Source of the DNA: JBMTVN01 sp046047235
Lineage (GTDB): Bacteria; Verrucomicrobiota; Verrucomicrobiia; Limisphaerales; JAHDYP01
Direction: 5' to 3'
Length of the DNA stretch: 38,704 bases
Assembly (NCBI GenBank): GCA_046047235.1
Contig: JBJOII010000090.1
Coordinates: forward strand, 1-38,704
Each line of letters opens with the position of its first letter. Position 1 is the first letter of the stretch. Made by a program: the position numbers and the translations under genes. The notes under the pieces are model-generated. The model ran no database searches and had not been told where the DNA came from. It saw nothing but the letters and a program-made list of their open reading frames with translations. Shown piece by piece: positions 1 through 8,942 of this stretch.

Positions 1-2
1 CC

Positions 3-875
3 CTCGCCTCCTCCATGGTCGCAGGCTGGCACATAGAAGGCCCCTTCCTCTCCAATCAACCCGGATTCCACGGCGCCCACCCACCCGAATACACCGCCAA
101 TCCCTCACCCGATTCACTCAACGAAATCCGCCACATCACCCAACACGACCGCGTCCTCCTCACCCTCGCCCCGGAACGCAACTCCTCCACCGAATCCATC
201 CAACACGCACGCAACCTCGGCTTCAAAATCAGCCTCGGCCACACAAACGCCACCAGCACCCAGCTCCAAGCCGCAATCGCCGCCGGAGCCTCCTGCTTCA
301 CCCACCTCGGCAACGCCTGCCCCCAAACACTCGACCGTCACGACAATATCCTCTGGCGCGTTCTCGATCACCTCATCCCCACCAGAAACACTTCAAAGCA
401 CCCTCACCAATTCAACGCCACGCTCATCCCCGATGGACACCATATCTCACCCGCTCTCTTCCGGATTATCCACGCCGCCAGCTCCCCGGGCCGCCTCATG
501 TACACCTCCGACGCCATGGCCGGCGCAGGTGCCCCCCCAGGACCCGCCACTCTCGGACACCTGAAAATGGAAATCGGAATCGATGGCATCGCCCGCCAAC
601 CAGGCCAGACAAACTTCGCCGGCTCCACGCTCACACCAATCAATGGGGTCTTCCGCGCCAGCAGTATGCTCCAAAGCCCTTGGCACGAATGCTGGGAACG
701 CTTCTCCACGCTGCCCGTAACCTGGATGAACCTCCCCCCTCATAACCTCCAACCCGGCCAACCCGCCTCCGCTTGCCTCGTCCAATTCACACAACCCAAC
801 GCCACACCCCGGCTAACGTCCGTCTTCCTAAACGGACAACAAACCCTCCAAAGCACCAAAGACCGCCGAAACTGA
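3..875 (+). CDS. nagA: N-acetylglucosamine-6-phosphate deacetylase, 5' end outside window
   Basis: Removes the acetyl group from GlcNAc-6-phosphate, feeding amino-sugar or cell-wall recycling into glycolysis; a cytosolic amidohydrolase-fold enzyme. The reading frame is open from base 3 with no start needed, so roughly the first quarter of a family member of about 380 residues is missing. Visible family motifs, counted from the Met codon at 15: HIEGPF (residues 6-11, metal-binding Glu), SLGHTNA with the metal His, THLGNA, the IPDGHH substrate loop, and TSDAMAGAG with the catalytic Asp. The C-terminus matches the usual return of the chain to the small beta domain. Its last 48 bases overlap the convergent glycosyltransferase gene. 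The family call is secure; the true start cannot be seen. Confidence 0.9.
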   Translation, partial: LASSMVAGWHIEGPFLSNQPGFHGAHPPEYTANPSPDSLNEIRHITQHDRVLLTLAPERNSSTESIQHARNLGFKISLGHTNATSTQLQAAIAAGASCFTHLGNACPQTLDRHDNILWRVLDHLIPTRNTSKHPHQFNATLIPDGHHISPALFRIIHAASSPGRLMYTSDAMAGAGAPPGPATLGHLKMEIGIDGIARQPGQTNFAGSTLTPINGVFRASSMLQSPWHECWERFSTLPVTWMNLPPHNLQPGQPASACLVQFTQPNATPRLTSVFLNGQQTLQSTKDRRN

Positions 876-1772
876 AATCCCCGCCAACCCGGCCCCAGAC
901 CTCAATACCTCAATGCGCTCTCCGCGCGGACGCCATACGCCCTCCACGGTAGGCCCCCACAATACCAAACACGGTAAACCGACGGCCGCAGCCAAATGCG
1001 TCACCCCCGAATCATGCCCCAGAAAACCACGACACCCCCGAAGTAGCCTCGACAACTCGACCAACCCCAGACTGCGCGCAACCTCGACCCGATCCCGCGG
1101 CAACCGCCCCGCCAACCGCTCCAGCCGATCCCCCTCAGCTTCCCCTCCCACCAATAAAAGCCGCTCCCCCCGCCGCTCCATAAATCGCTCCAGCAACTCC
1201 CCCCAAGACCCCTCCGGCCAGTTCTTCCGCTCACTGCCACTCCCCGGATGAACCGCCACACACCCGACCGCGCCCTTGCCCACGTCACCGCCCGCATTAC
1301 CCCCAGTCAGACGCGGCACCGGATGCGCATCAAAAATGGCCAGCCTCTCCAACGGACTTAACAACACCTCCACCGCATGTCTGCCTCCCCCATCATCAGG
1401 CCGATGCGGCCCCGCCAAAAACTGCCCCTTAATGCACCGACGCACGTTCGTCTCAAAAATTGCGTCCGGATCAAAGAGATACGACACCACAACCTCCGCC
1501 CGCTCAAACACCGCCGCCAAACCCGTATCCAGCTTCCCTCGCGCAGCAAAAAAGCCCGCCAACGCGCGGGATTCAATCGGATAAAGCTGGTCCACATAAC
1601 CCGCCTCCACCGCCAATTGCCCATACTGCGGATAGGCCATCAGCTCAATCACACACCCAGGAAACCGACCCCGCAATGCCGCCAAAACCGGCAGGGTCAA
1701 AATGAAATCTCCCAAAGCACCACCCCGAACCACCAGAATCCTCGCACCGCTACTGGATCGCCCCGTCTCCAT
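828..1772 (-). CDS. Glycosyltransferase family 9 (ADP-heptose:LPS heptosyltransferase-like)
   Basis: A 314-residue GT9 protein, probably transferring a heptose or related sugar onto the lipopolysaccharide core at the inner face of the inner membrane. The N-terminal half begins with the typical RGGALGDFILTLPVL phosphate-contact loop. The C-terminal half carries VHPGSGSERKNWP and the donor-binding signature GHDSGVTHLAAAVGLP followed by VLWGPT. I place the start at 1772 because an AGAGGGGGG ribosome site directly precedes that ATG and the family alignment begins just after it; an upstream in-frame extension would be unlike the family. It lies 8 bases after the small membrane-protein gene, as the third gene of a miaB-led minus-strand cluster. 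Its end overlaps nagA convergently. The exact sugar and acceptor cannot be told. Confidence 0.85.
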   Translation of the reverse strand: METGRSSSGARILVVRGGALGDFILTLPVLAALRGRFPGCVIELMAYPQYGQLAVEAGYVDQLYPIESRALAGFFAARGKLDTGLAAVFERAEVVVSYLFDPDAIFETNVRRCIKGQFLAGPHRPDDGGGRHAVEVLLSPLERLAIFDAHPVPRLTGGNAGGDVGKGAVGCVAVHPGSGSERKNWPEGSWGELLERFMERRGERLLLVGGEAEGDRLERLAGRLPRDRVEVARSLGLVELSRLLRGCRGFLGHDSGVTHLAAAVGLPCLVLWGPTVEGVWRPRGERIEVLRSGAGLAGISVSAVFGALEGLLSV

Positions 1773-1780
1773 CCCCCCCT

Positions 1781-2326
1781 CTACCCACGAAAAGCCGTCA
1801 CGCCCAACACCAATACCGTAAACCCTAAAACCACCCTCACCACAACACCCGCACGCATCCTCCCCAGCGACTGCGTCCACCACTCCACCCAGTCCCTGAA
1901 ACGATACGGCGATACCGTCAACCATATGCCCCCAACCACCAACACATAAGCCCAAACCACAACCAACAGCCGCCACTCGCTCTCAACCCACCGCGCCGAA
2001 TCCACCATCACTTTCCCCAACAGCAAAAACAAAATCGCCATACCCCGCACCGCCAGAAAATCCCTCAGGTAAAAACACGCGCCCACCCCCACAGCAGTAA
2101 AACCCGCCATCAGAAACGGTTTGAACTTCGCAAAATCTGAAATGTTCTCGTTATACAGGTTCCACACAAACCACCCCGTGGCCATCAACATCAACACCGT
2201 ACCCCAGAGCCCCGAACGCGAAAACTTACGCCACTCCTCCCGATACCGCTCAGGCCGCACAAGGCCATACACATGCAGCCCGCCATAACCACCACCCAGT
2301 AAAATCGACAACCAAAATAAACTCAT
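1781..2326 (-). CDS. Conserved hypothetical integral membrane protein, about five TM segments
   Basis: A 181-residue hydrophobic protein that I do not recognise by name. Hydrophobic stretches lie near residues 2-20, 38-56, 70-87, 90-105, 120-138 and 157-178, suggesting five or six membrane passes. Short basic loops (RPERYREEWRKF near residue 25) would favour the cytoplasm. An AAGGA ribosome site lies 9 bases before the ATG, inside the end of miaB; only 5 bases separate the two genes, so they are probably co-transcribed and coupled. The glycosyltransferase follows after 8 bases, so an envelope role is possible but is only inferred from position. There is no signal peptide beyond the first TM segment and no catalytic motif. 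Confidence 0.7.
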   Translation of the reverse strand: MSLFWLSILLGGGYGGLHVYGLVRPERYREEWRKFSRSGLWGTVLMLMATGWFVWNLYNENISDFAKFKPFLMAGFTAVGVGACFYLRDFLAVRGMAILFLLLGKVMVDSARWVESEWRLLVVVWAYVLVVGGIWLTVSPYRFRDWVEWWTQSLGRMRAGVVVRVVLGFTVLVLGVTAFRG

Positions 2327-2331
2327 CGCCG

Positions 2332-3690
2332 CTATCCTTCAGCCAGCACCGGCCGACCATACAAGGTAAATGTACCGCAAGAACCGATCTCCAAATCCAC
2401 CAACTGCCCCACCTGATCCTCCCCACCCTCCCAAACCACAATCTTGTTCGACCGCGTCCGCCCCTCCAACCGAGAAGCATTCCTCCGACTCGGCCCCTCC
2501 ACCAATACCTCCACCCGCTGCCCAACCATCGCCCGATACCGGGCCGCCCCACCCTCGTTCACTACCCCCAATAACCGCTGGTGCCGCTCCTCAATCACCC
2601 CCTGCTCCAATGCCCCAGGCATCCGCGCCGCAGGCGTGTCCTTCCGCGGCGAATACTTGAATACAAACGCCTGATCAAAACCAACCTCCCGCACCAAATC
2701 ACACGTCTCCTCAAAATCAGCCTCCGTTTCCCCCGGAAACCCCACGATCAAGTCCGTGCTCAAACCAATGTCCGGCCGCACCCCGCGCAACCTCGAAATA
2801 ATCCCCATAAAACGCTCCCGCGTATAACCCCGGTGCATCAACTGCAATACCCGGTCACTGCCACTCTGGACCGGCAAATGCGCATGCTCACATAACTTCG
2901 GCAACCGACCATACGCCTCGATCAAATCCTCCCCATACCCCTTCGGATGCGGAGCCGTAAACCGGATCCGCTCCAAACCCTCCACCCCGGAAACCGCATC
3001 CAGTAACTGCACAAAGGCCGATTTGCCTTCCAAACTCCCAATCTCCCGCCTCCCATAACTGGTCACAATCTGCCCCAACAAAGTCACCTCACGCACCCCA
3101 CGCTCCACCAACTCCCGGCACTCCCCCACAATCTCCCCAATCGGCCGACTCCGCTCCCGGCCACGCGTCGACGGCACAATGCAAAAGGTACAAAACTGGT
3201 TGCACCCCTGCATAATGCTCACAAAAGCCGTCACCGATCTGTCATGACCCGCACCCCCAGGCAAATGCTCCGATAACCTCGACTCACTCCCAACCTCCAA
3301 ATCCACGTCCACCACCGCCTCACTCCTAACCCCACCCAGCAAATCCCCCACGTAGTCCGCTACCCGATGCATCTTCTGCGTCCCCACCACCAAATCCACG
3401 TCCGGCAAACGATCCACCAACTCACTCCCGTGACTCTGCGCCATGCATCCCATCAAACCCAACACCCCGTTAGGACGGTGCTTCCGAAACATCCCCGTCA
3501 CCGATTCCGCCTTGTTCAATGCCTTCTGCTCCGCCAAATCCCGCACGCTGCAGGTGTTCAACAAAACCACGTCAGCCTCACGCTCAGAACCAACCAGTTC
3601 ATACCCCTTGGCCACCAGCTGCGCCGCAACAGCCTCGCTGTCACGCTCGTTCATCTGACAACCATACGTCTTGATGTAGACACTCGGCAT
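2332..3690 (-). CDS. miaB: tRNA-2-methylthio-N6-dimethylallyladenosine synthase
   Basis: A radical-SAM methylthiotransferase that converts i6A37 to ms2i6A37 in tRNAs reading UNN codons. All three domains are present in 452 residues. The N-terminal UPF0004 domain holds the auxiliary-cluster cysteines C11 (YGCQMNERDSE), C47 (NTCSVRD) and C82. The radical-SAM core has the CxxxCxxC motif at C163, C167 and C170 and the HLPVQSGSD loop. A C-terminal TRAM domain occupies roughly residues 375-450. The QMNERDSE motif separates MiaB from its relatives RimO and MtaB. A GGGGAG ribosome site lies about 10 bases before the ATG. It is the first gene of a tight minus-strand cluster with the membrane protein and GT9 genes. 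Confidence 0.96.
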   Translation of the reverse strand: MPSVYIKTYGCQMNERDSEAVAAQLVAKGYELVGSEREADVVLLNTCSVRDLAEQKALNKAESVTGMFRKHRPNGVLGLMGCMAQSHGSELVDRLPDVDLVVGTQKMHRVADYVGDLLGGVRSEAVVDVDLEVGSESRLSEHLPGGAGHDRSVTAFVSIMQGCNQFCTFCIVPSTRGRERSRPIGEIVGECRELVERGVREVTLLGQIVTSYGRREIGSLEGKSAFVQLLDAVSGVEGLERIRFTAPHPKGYGEDLIEAYGRLPKLCEHAHLPVQSGSDRVLQLMHRGYTRERFMGIISRLRGVRPDIGLSTDLIVGFPGETEADFEETCDLVREVGFDQAFVFKYSPRKDTPAARMPGALEQGVIEERHQRLLGVVNEGGAARYRAMVGQRVEVLVEGPSRRNASRLEGRTRSNKIVVWEGGEDQVGQLVDLEIGSCGTFTLYGRPVLAEG

Positions 3691-3753
3691 CGGTAATACG
3701 CTCCCCGTCAGCGCTCGAAATCAGCTGAAATGAAAAACCGCTCCTCCCCTCGA

Positions 3754-4509
3754 CTATTTCACCGTGTTGATCAAGGGCGCCAAACCCTGAATACGAACCT
3801 CAAGCCGGTCCCCCGACTCAATCGGACCAACTCCACTCGGCGTACCCGTCAGAATCACGTCCCCAGGCAACAAGGTCATGTTCGTCGAAATAAAACTCAC
3901 CAAATGATAGCAGTTCACCAGTAACTGGCTGGTGTTGGAGTTCTGCCGCAGTTGCCCGTTCTGGAACAACTGAATCGTCAGATCATGCGGGTCAATCTTC
4001 GTCTCCACATACGGCCCCAATGGCGTGAATGTATCAAACGATTTGCACCGCGCCCATTGACTCTCCGAATTCTGAATGGTCCGGTCGCTGATGTCCTGCG
4101 CCGCCGTGTAACCAAAAATATATCGCGCCGCCGCCGCAGGCGTAACATTCCGAATCCTCCGGCCAATCACAACCGCCAGCTCCGCCTCAAAATCAGTCCG
4201 GTGCTGCGCAAAAGGCACCTCAATCTTCGCCCCATCAGGTATCAATGAGGTCGGGGCCTTCAACCAAAATAACGGATCCTTCGGCACTTCCTTGCCCGAC
4301 TCCCGTGCATGATCCGCGTAGTTCAACCCCACCGCAATCACCTTGGTCGGCACCACCGGTACCAATGTCTTTACACCCCGGTGAGGCGTGGGTTTCTTGT
4401 CGTAAGAAGGCGAGCCGAAAACGTCTCCGTGCAGCCGGAACAGTTCCCCGTCCACGATCTTGGCGTGAAAGATGTCGTCTCCCTTCTGAAATCGGCCTAT
4501 TGCTGCCAT
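3754..4509 (-). CDS. Fumarylacetoacetate hydrolase-family protein (acylpyruvase-like)
   Basis: A 251-residue FAH-fold enzyme, most like FAHD1-type acylpyruvate hydrolases or oxaloacetate tautomerases/decarboxylases acting on 2,4-dioxo acids in the cytosol. Seen: VGLNYADHARE, the metal-binding DFEAELAVVIG (the ExE pair), KSFDTFTPLGPY, and the closing LPGDVILTGTPSGVG. The short N-terminal FAH_N-like region precedes the core at about residue 55. I start it at the ATG at 4509 (MAAIGRF) because an in-frame TTG 42 bases upstream would add an unrelated, Cys-rich tail. It is a single gene, 63 bases after miaB's start in the same direction and divergent from the STN-protease. Substrate is not resolvable from sequence. 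Confidence 0.85.
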   Translation of the reverse strand: MAAIGRFQKGDDIFHAKIVDGELFRLHGDVFGSPSYDKKPTPHRGVKTLVPVVPTKVIAVGLNYADHARESGKEVPKDPLFWLKAPTSLIPDGAKIEVPFAQHRTDFEAELAVVIGRRIRNVTPAAAARYIFGYTAAQDISDRTIQNSESQWARCKSFDTFTPLGPYVETKIDPHDLTIQLFQNGQLRQNSNTSQLLVNCYHLVSFISTNMTLLPGDVILTGTPSGVGPIESGDRLEVRIQGLAPLINTVK

Positions 4510-4694
4510 AAGCGGTGCTTTTCTATAGCAAACCAGACAATCGCATCGCAAGACGAAACATCACCACTTTCTAGGGAAATCACCCCCAGCCCCCCCTCGC
4601 CTCCAACTCCAACCCCCGTAACCCCAAATCTTTCTGAGTTGCCGCAGCACCAAACCAAGGCAATCTTTGGCGCGCCAGTACACGCAATCAGCCC

Positions 4695-6131
4695 ATGGCA
4701 AGAATGTTCCCTAATTCGCATACACACCCGTCGAAAACCCGCCTCCCTCTCGCGCTAGCGCTGTGGACCGCATTAAACCTCTACCTACCCCACTGCCAGG
4801 CCGAGCTCCATTACAACCACCAGCAAGCCCAATTATCCGCCGATATCAACCGCCAACCTCTCCAGTCTGTTCTCGAGTCCCTATCCGAAGCCACCGGCTG
4901 GAGCATCCACGTCGACCCCTCCCTCACCCCACTCGTATCCACCCGATTCCAAAACCTCAAAATCACGGAAGCTCTCCGCCGGATCCTCGAAAGCCAAAGC
5001 TATTCCTGGATCGCCACCTCCAATGCCAACCCCAGCCTGTTCGTGTATGGCAGCTCACCCGCCGATGCCACCCTCAAAATCGCCCCGCACACCCCCCTGC
5101 TCCCGGAATCCCAAACCGCATCCGCCGAAAATCCCCAACCCCATGAACTCATCGTCCGCCTAACTGGCCCCGAGGCCACCAACATCCATGACCTCGCTGC
5201 ATCCGTCGGAGCCAAAGTCACCGATACCGCCGGCTCCTTAAATGCCTACAAACTCGAGTTCGCAGATCAGGAATCCCTCGAAACTGCACGCAATTCGCTG
5301 CTAGACGACCCATCCGTAGCCGCCATCGAGTCCAACATCCAAATTTCCCCCCCTCAAACCACTACCCCATACGCCGGCAACCTCGGCGCCCAAACACGGC
5401 TCATCCCCAAGGCCGTTCCCAATGACCAGCAAATCGTCGTCGCAATCCTCGATACCCCCGTCTCCCAACCCTCCGCCGAACTCAACAACCTGCTGCTCCC
5501 CGCACTCAGTGTTGGTGATCCATCCAATCCACCCAGCGAAACGGTCTCCCACGGAACCGCCATGGCAGAAACGCTCTACTCCTCCCTCGCCTCTGCTTCA
5601 GACCCGGAAACCGGCACCCCCGTCAGAATACTCCCCATCGATATCTACGGGGGAAAGGAAGCCACCACCACATTCGACGTCCTCGATGGACTCCTGCTCG
5701 CCGCCGCCGGTGGTGCCCGAGTCATCAACCTCAGCCTCGGCGGCAATGAACCCAGCCCCATGCTGCAGGACGCCGTCCAGGCGCTCAGAGCCCAAGGCGT
5801 CATCGTCATCGCAGCCGCCGGAAATGAACCCACCACCAACCCCGTCTTCCCCGCCGCCTACCCCGAAGTCCTCGCTGTTACCGCGGCCGACCGAAGCGGC
5901 GATCTAGCCGACTACGCGAACCGCGGCGAGTTCATCGACTTGATCGCACCGGGCACCTCCGTGTTCAAGCACGACCAGCAAGCCTACCTCGGAACGGGAA
6001 CCTCCTACGCCGCCGCCTACATCAGCGGACAAGCCGCTGCCTATTTCACCCAGCCCCAGGCGAATCCCGAAGCGGTAGATGCACTCCTGCGCCAACAGTT
6101 CGGCCTCCGCCAAAAACCAGGCCCACCATAG
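4695..6131 (+). CDS. Secreted subtilisin-family (S8) serine protease with N-terminal STN domain
   Basis: A 478-residue exported protease. Order: signal peptide (residues about 15-36, ending CQA); an STN-like secretin/TonB N-terminal domain at about 50-120 (LQSVLESLSEATGWSI, then TEALRRILESQSY); an inhibitor-I9-like propeptide at about 148-215 (ELIVRLTG to VAAIESN); and the subtilase core. The catalytic triad is complete: D253 (VAILDTP), H286 (SHGTAMAE), S437 (GTGTSYAAAYISG), with oxyanion Asn N377 (AAGNEP). The catalytic Asp is followed by TPV where subtilases usually have TGV. No ribosome site is obvious; an ATG three codons later is an alternative. It stands alone between two minus-strand groups. 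STN domains usually sit on secretins or TonB receptors, so this fusion is unusual. Confidence 0.85.
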   Translation: MARMFPNSHTHPSKTRLPLALALWTALNLYLPHCQAELHYNHQQAQLSADINRQPLQSVLESLSEATGWSIHVDPSLTPLVSTRFQNLKITEALRRILESQSYSWIATSNANPSLFVYGSSPADATLKIAPHTPLLPESQTASAENPQPHELIVRLTGPEATNIHDLAASVGAKVTDTAGSLNAYKLEFADQESLETARNSLLDDPSVAAIESNIQISPPQTTTPYAGNLGAQTRLIPKAVPNDQQIVVAILDTPVSQPSAELNNLLLPALSVGDPSNPPSETVSHGTAMAETLYSSLASASDPETGTPVRILPIDIYGGKEATTTFDVLDGLLLAAAGGARVINLSLGGNEPSPMLQDAVQALRAQGVIVIAAAGNEPTTNPVFPAAYPEVLAVTAADRSGDLADYANRGEFIDLIAPGTSVFKHDQQAYLGTGTSYAAAYISGQAAAYFTQPQANPEAVDALLRQQFGLRQKPGPP

Positions 6132-6149
6132 CAAACCCCGTCACCACAA

Positions 6150-7880
6150 TCAGCCTCCCTTCACCGCAGGCCGCCAATCCAGCAGTACTAACTGCACAGT
6201 CGTGCGACCACGAAAGTGGTTCAACGCGGGCTCCACCGCCAAATCAAAATCGCCCTCAGCAAAAGGCTGACCTGCCCCCCCCCACCATACAACCAACGCC
6301 CGACTCCGCCCGTCCGTCACCTCAAAGCGCAAGTGGTTCCCCTGCTTGCCCATCACCCGCATCTCCCCAAAAAGCCGCAGGCCCGGAACAATAAACCGCG
6401 GACGAGGATTCCCCTGCCCGGTAGGCTCCAACCGCCCCAACCATTCCAATGTTTCCACGTTCAAAACACTCAGGGGCACGGAAGCGTCCAACTCCAACAA
6501 CGGCTCCTCCCCCAGCCGCTCGGCGCACTTGCTGAAATCTTCCCGAAGCCGCATCCGCAAATCCTCCAACCGCCCCGGCCGGATCGTAAGCCCCCCCGCC
6601 ATGGCATGCCCCCCACCCCGCTCTAGCAAATCCCCGCAGCGGGCCAACGCCTGCGCAAGGTCATAACCCTCCACACTCCGACCGGAACCGCGCAAAAACT
6701 CACCGTCACCACCCAGAATCAGAGCAGGACAATGAAACTCCTGCACGACCCGCGCCGCGACAATCCCCACCACACCAGGATGCCACGACGCATCACCCTC
6801 CACCACAACGTGGTCCATCCGCGAATCAAACCGGCCACGCAAACGCCCTAACACCTCCTCGCTGGTAGAACGCTCCAAAGACTGCCTCTCCCGGTTCTGG
6901 CTATCCAAATAATCCGCTAGTCGATTCGCCTCCGATTCCCCGGAACTCAAAAGCAACTCCACCGCCGGCCCGGCCGACCCCAACCTACCCGCCGCATTCA
7001 GCCTCGGCGCCAACTGAAACCCAATGTCCTGAGCCCCAACACGCGAGCCGACACCCGCCAAAGCCATCAATGCCCTCAACCCGGCGCGACGAGTCGCAGG
7101 CATCGCCCTCAGTCCCGCAGCAACCAGAATCCGGTTCTCTCCCGTCAAGGGTACCAAATCCGCCACGGTACCCAACGCCACTAAATCCAGTACACTCCGG
7201 AGATCAAAGTCGCCAAAACCATCATACTCAAGCTCCCTGCCACGCTTCACCAAACCATGAGCCAGCTTGAAAGCACACCCCACCGAGCACAAACCTCGGG
7301 CAGGATGATCCTCCACCCCCAACAACCAGGGATGAATACACGGGGTGTCCGGCCACCCCACTTTCCCCGGGTCGTGATGATCCAAAACCATTACCTCCAC
7401 CCCACAAACCCGCTTTTGCGCAATCAACTCACCCGCATTCACACCACAGTCAATCGCCAACACCAAACCGCTGCTCCACACTCCCAATGCCCTCTCCAAC
7501 GACTCAGCCGTCAAACCATACCCGTCATCCATCCGGTCCGGAATGCTCCATGCCACGTTCCAACCCAACGCACTTAAGACCTCCTGCAATAGCGCCGTTG
7601 ATGAAACACCGTCGACATCATAATCCCCAAACAGCAGGACAGGCTCCCCAGCCCTCAAGGCCCTGAACAAACGGTCCACCATCGGAGCCATGCCCGGAAA
7701 ATCAAACGGATCCGTGAGATCACGCAACCGGGGCTCCAAAAATAGCCTCGCCTGCTCCACCTGTACCACCCCACGCACCGCTAAACAGTCCGCTAACAAT
7801 GCCGGCAACCCCAACTGAGCCACCTGCCCCCGCACCGCAGCATCCAAACCGTCACAACGAAGCGTCCATCGATACCGCAT
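6150..7880 (-). CDS. recJ: Single-stranded-DNA-specific 5'-3' exonuclease RecJ
   Basis: A DHH/DHHA1 nuclease of recombinational and mismatch repair, 576 residues, the usual length. Motif I GDYDVDG (D86, D88, D90), motif II LAIDCGVNAG (D144), motif III LDHHDP (167-169), and motif IV in the ALGTVADLVPL stretch coordinate the two metal ions. APRLNAAGRL follows, and the DHHA1 domain carries GGGHAMAGG. The C-terminal OB-like domain runs from about residue 460. I chose the ATG at 7880 because the upstream in-frame extension is glycine-rich and overlaps the terC end; a run of eight Gs 9 bases upstream forms the ribosome site. It is the last gene of the yajC-secDF-terC series, 19 bases after terC. 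Confidence 0.96.
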   Translation of the reverse strand: MRYRWTLRCDGLDAAVRGQVAQLGLPALLADCLAVRGVVQVEQARLFLEPRLRDLTDPFDFPGMAPMVDRLFRALRAGEPVLLFGDYDVDGVSSTALLQEVLSALGWNVAWSIPDRMDDGYGLTAESLERALGVWSSGLVLAIDCGVNAGELIAQKRVCGVEVMVLDHHDPGKVGWPDTPCIHPWLLGVEDHPARGLCSVGCAFKLAHGLVKRGRELEYDGFGDFDLRSVLDLVALGTVADLVPLTGENRILVAAGLRAMPATRRAGLRALMALAGVGSRVGAQDIGFQLAPRLNAAGRLGSAGPAVELLLSSGESEANRLADYLDSQNRERQSLERSTSEEVLGRLRGRFDSRMDHVVVEGDASWHPGVVGIVAARVVQEFHCPALILGGDGEFLRGSGRSVEGYDLAQALARCGDLLERGGGHAMAGGLTIRPGRLEDLRMRLREDFSKCAERLGEEPLLELDASVPLSVLNVETLEWLGRLEPTGQGNPRPRFIVPGLRLFGEMRVMGKQGNHLRFEVTDGRSRALVVWWGGAGQPFAEGDFDLAVEPALNHFRGRTTVQLVLLDWRPAVKGG

Positions 7881-7899
7881 CAGTTGACACCCCCCCCGA

Positions 7900-8883
7900 T
7901 CATTCCCGCCCCCCACCCCTCGCACTCAGCAAAGAAAACACCACCGCTAACGCCAGAATTCCCCCAACCACCAACATCGATACTCCAATCGGGATCTCAA
8001 TCTGAAACCACCTCGGCTCTACACCAACCCTCGAATGTCCGGTCGCAATGTGCGGATCCATCAACATCTTCAAACCAATAAAAACCAACACAAACGACAA
8101 CCCAACCTTCAGGTAGCGGAAGTATGCAATCGCCCCCGCCAACACAAAATACAAGGAGCGCAGACCCAGAATCGCAAAAACATTGGAGGTGAAGACAATG
8201 AAGGGTTCCCGCGTCACCCCGAAAATCGCCGGTATCGAATCCACCGCAAAAACCAGGTCCGTCGTCTCAACCATCACCAGCACCAAAGCCAAAGGAGTCA
8301 ACACCCGACGACCGGATTGAATGGTCATGAACCGCTGCCCGTGAAAGTCCGAGGTAACCTTGCAAAAACTCCGGGCCAAACGCACAAACGGATTCTTGTC
8401 CGGCTCCACCCCCTCGTCCTTGCTGAACGCCATCTTGACCCCCGTGAAAACCAGAAAAGCCCCGAAGAAGTAAAGCACCCACTCAAAACGGGCTACCAAA
8501 GCCGCCCCTAAACCAATCATCACACCCCTCATCACGAATGCCCCCAATACACCCCAGAAAAGCACCCGATGCTGATACGCCAGCGGCACCCGGAAATACC
8601 CAAAGATCAGCGCAATAACGAAGACGTTGTCCATCGACAACGACAACTCAAGGATATAGCCCAATACGAACTTCTGAGCCGCGTCACGCCCCATCGCAGG
8701 AACCAGCGTCCCCGCAAAAACCATCGCCAGTGAGAACCATAACGAAGACCAACCCAGCGCCTCCTTAAAACAGACCTCCCGGGCCTGCCGGTGAAACACT
8801 CCCAGATCCAGCGCGAGAACGAAGCTGACAGCAACCAGAAAGGTGGCGTAATGCCACCACTCAATCTGGATGTAGGCCATCAT
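7900..8883 (-). CDS. TerC/Alx-family membrane protein, probable metal (Mn2+) exporter
   Basis: A 327-residue polytopic inner-membrane protein with about nine hydrophobic segments. The TerC signature is clear: ILELSLSMDNVFVIALIF near residue 80 and the mirror motif VMVETTDLVFAVDSIPAIFG near residue 205, both with the paired acidic residues thought to bind metal. The KMAFSKDEGVEPDKNPFVRL loop is typical of the Alx branch. TerC-like proteins have been linked to manganese export, including loading of secreted enzymes, which fits its place 59 bases after secDF. A GGAGG ribosome site lies 6 bases before the first of two adjacent ATGs. The short gap upstream shows no yybP-ykoY riboswitch. Substrate is inferred from family only. 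Confidence 0.9.
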   Translation of the reverse strand: MMAYIQIEWWHYATFLVAVSFVLALDLGVFHRQAREVCFKEALGWSSLWFSLAMVFAGTLVPAMGRDAAQKFVLGYILELSLSMDNVFVIALIFGYFRVPLAYQHRVLFWGVLGAFVMRGVMIGLGAALVARFEWVLYFFGAFLVFTGVKMAFSKDEGVEPDKNPFVRLARSFCKVTSDFHGQRFMTIQSGRRVLTPLALVLVMVETTDLVFAVDSIPAIFGVTREPFIVFTSNVFAILGLRSLYFVLAGAIAYFRYLKVGLSFVLVFIGLKMLMDPHIATGHSRVGVEPRWFQIEIPIGVSMLVVGGILALAVVFSLLSARGGGRE

Positions 8884-8942
8884 GAACTGCCTCCATGGGC
8901 TGCAAAAGCGGTCAGTTCAAGGCCATATCGCACCAGGACAGC

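Noticed and set aside
8884..8942. Possible manganese (yybP-ykoY) riboswitch before terC
   Set aside because: The 59-base gap is too short for the aptamer and shows no matching paired elements.
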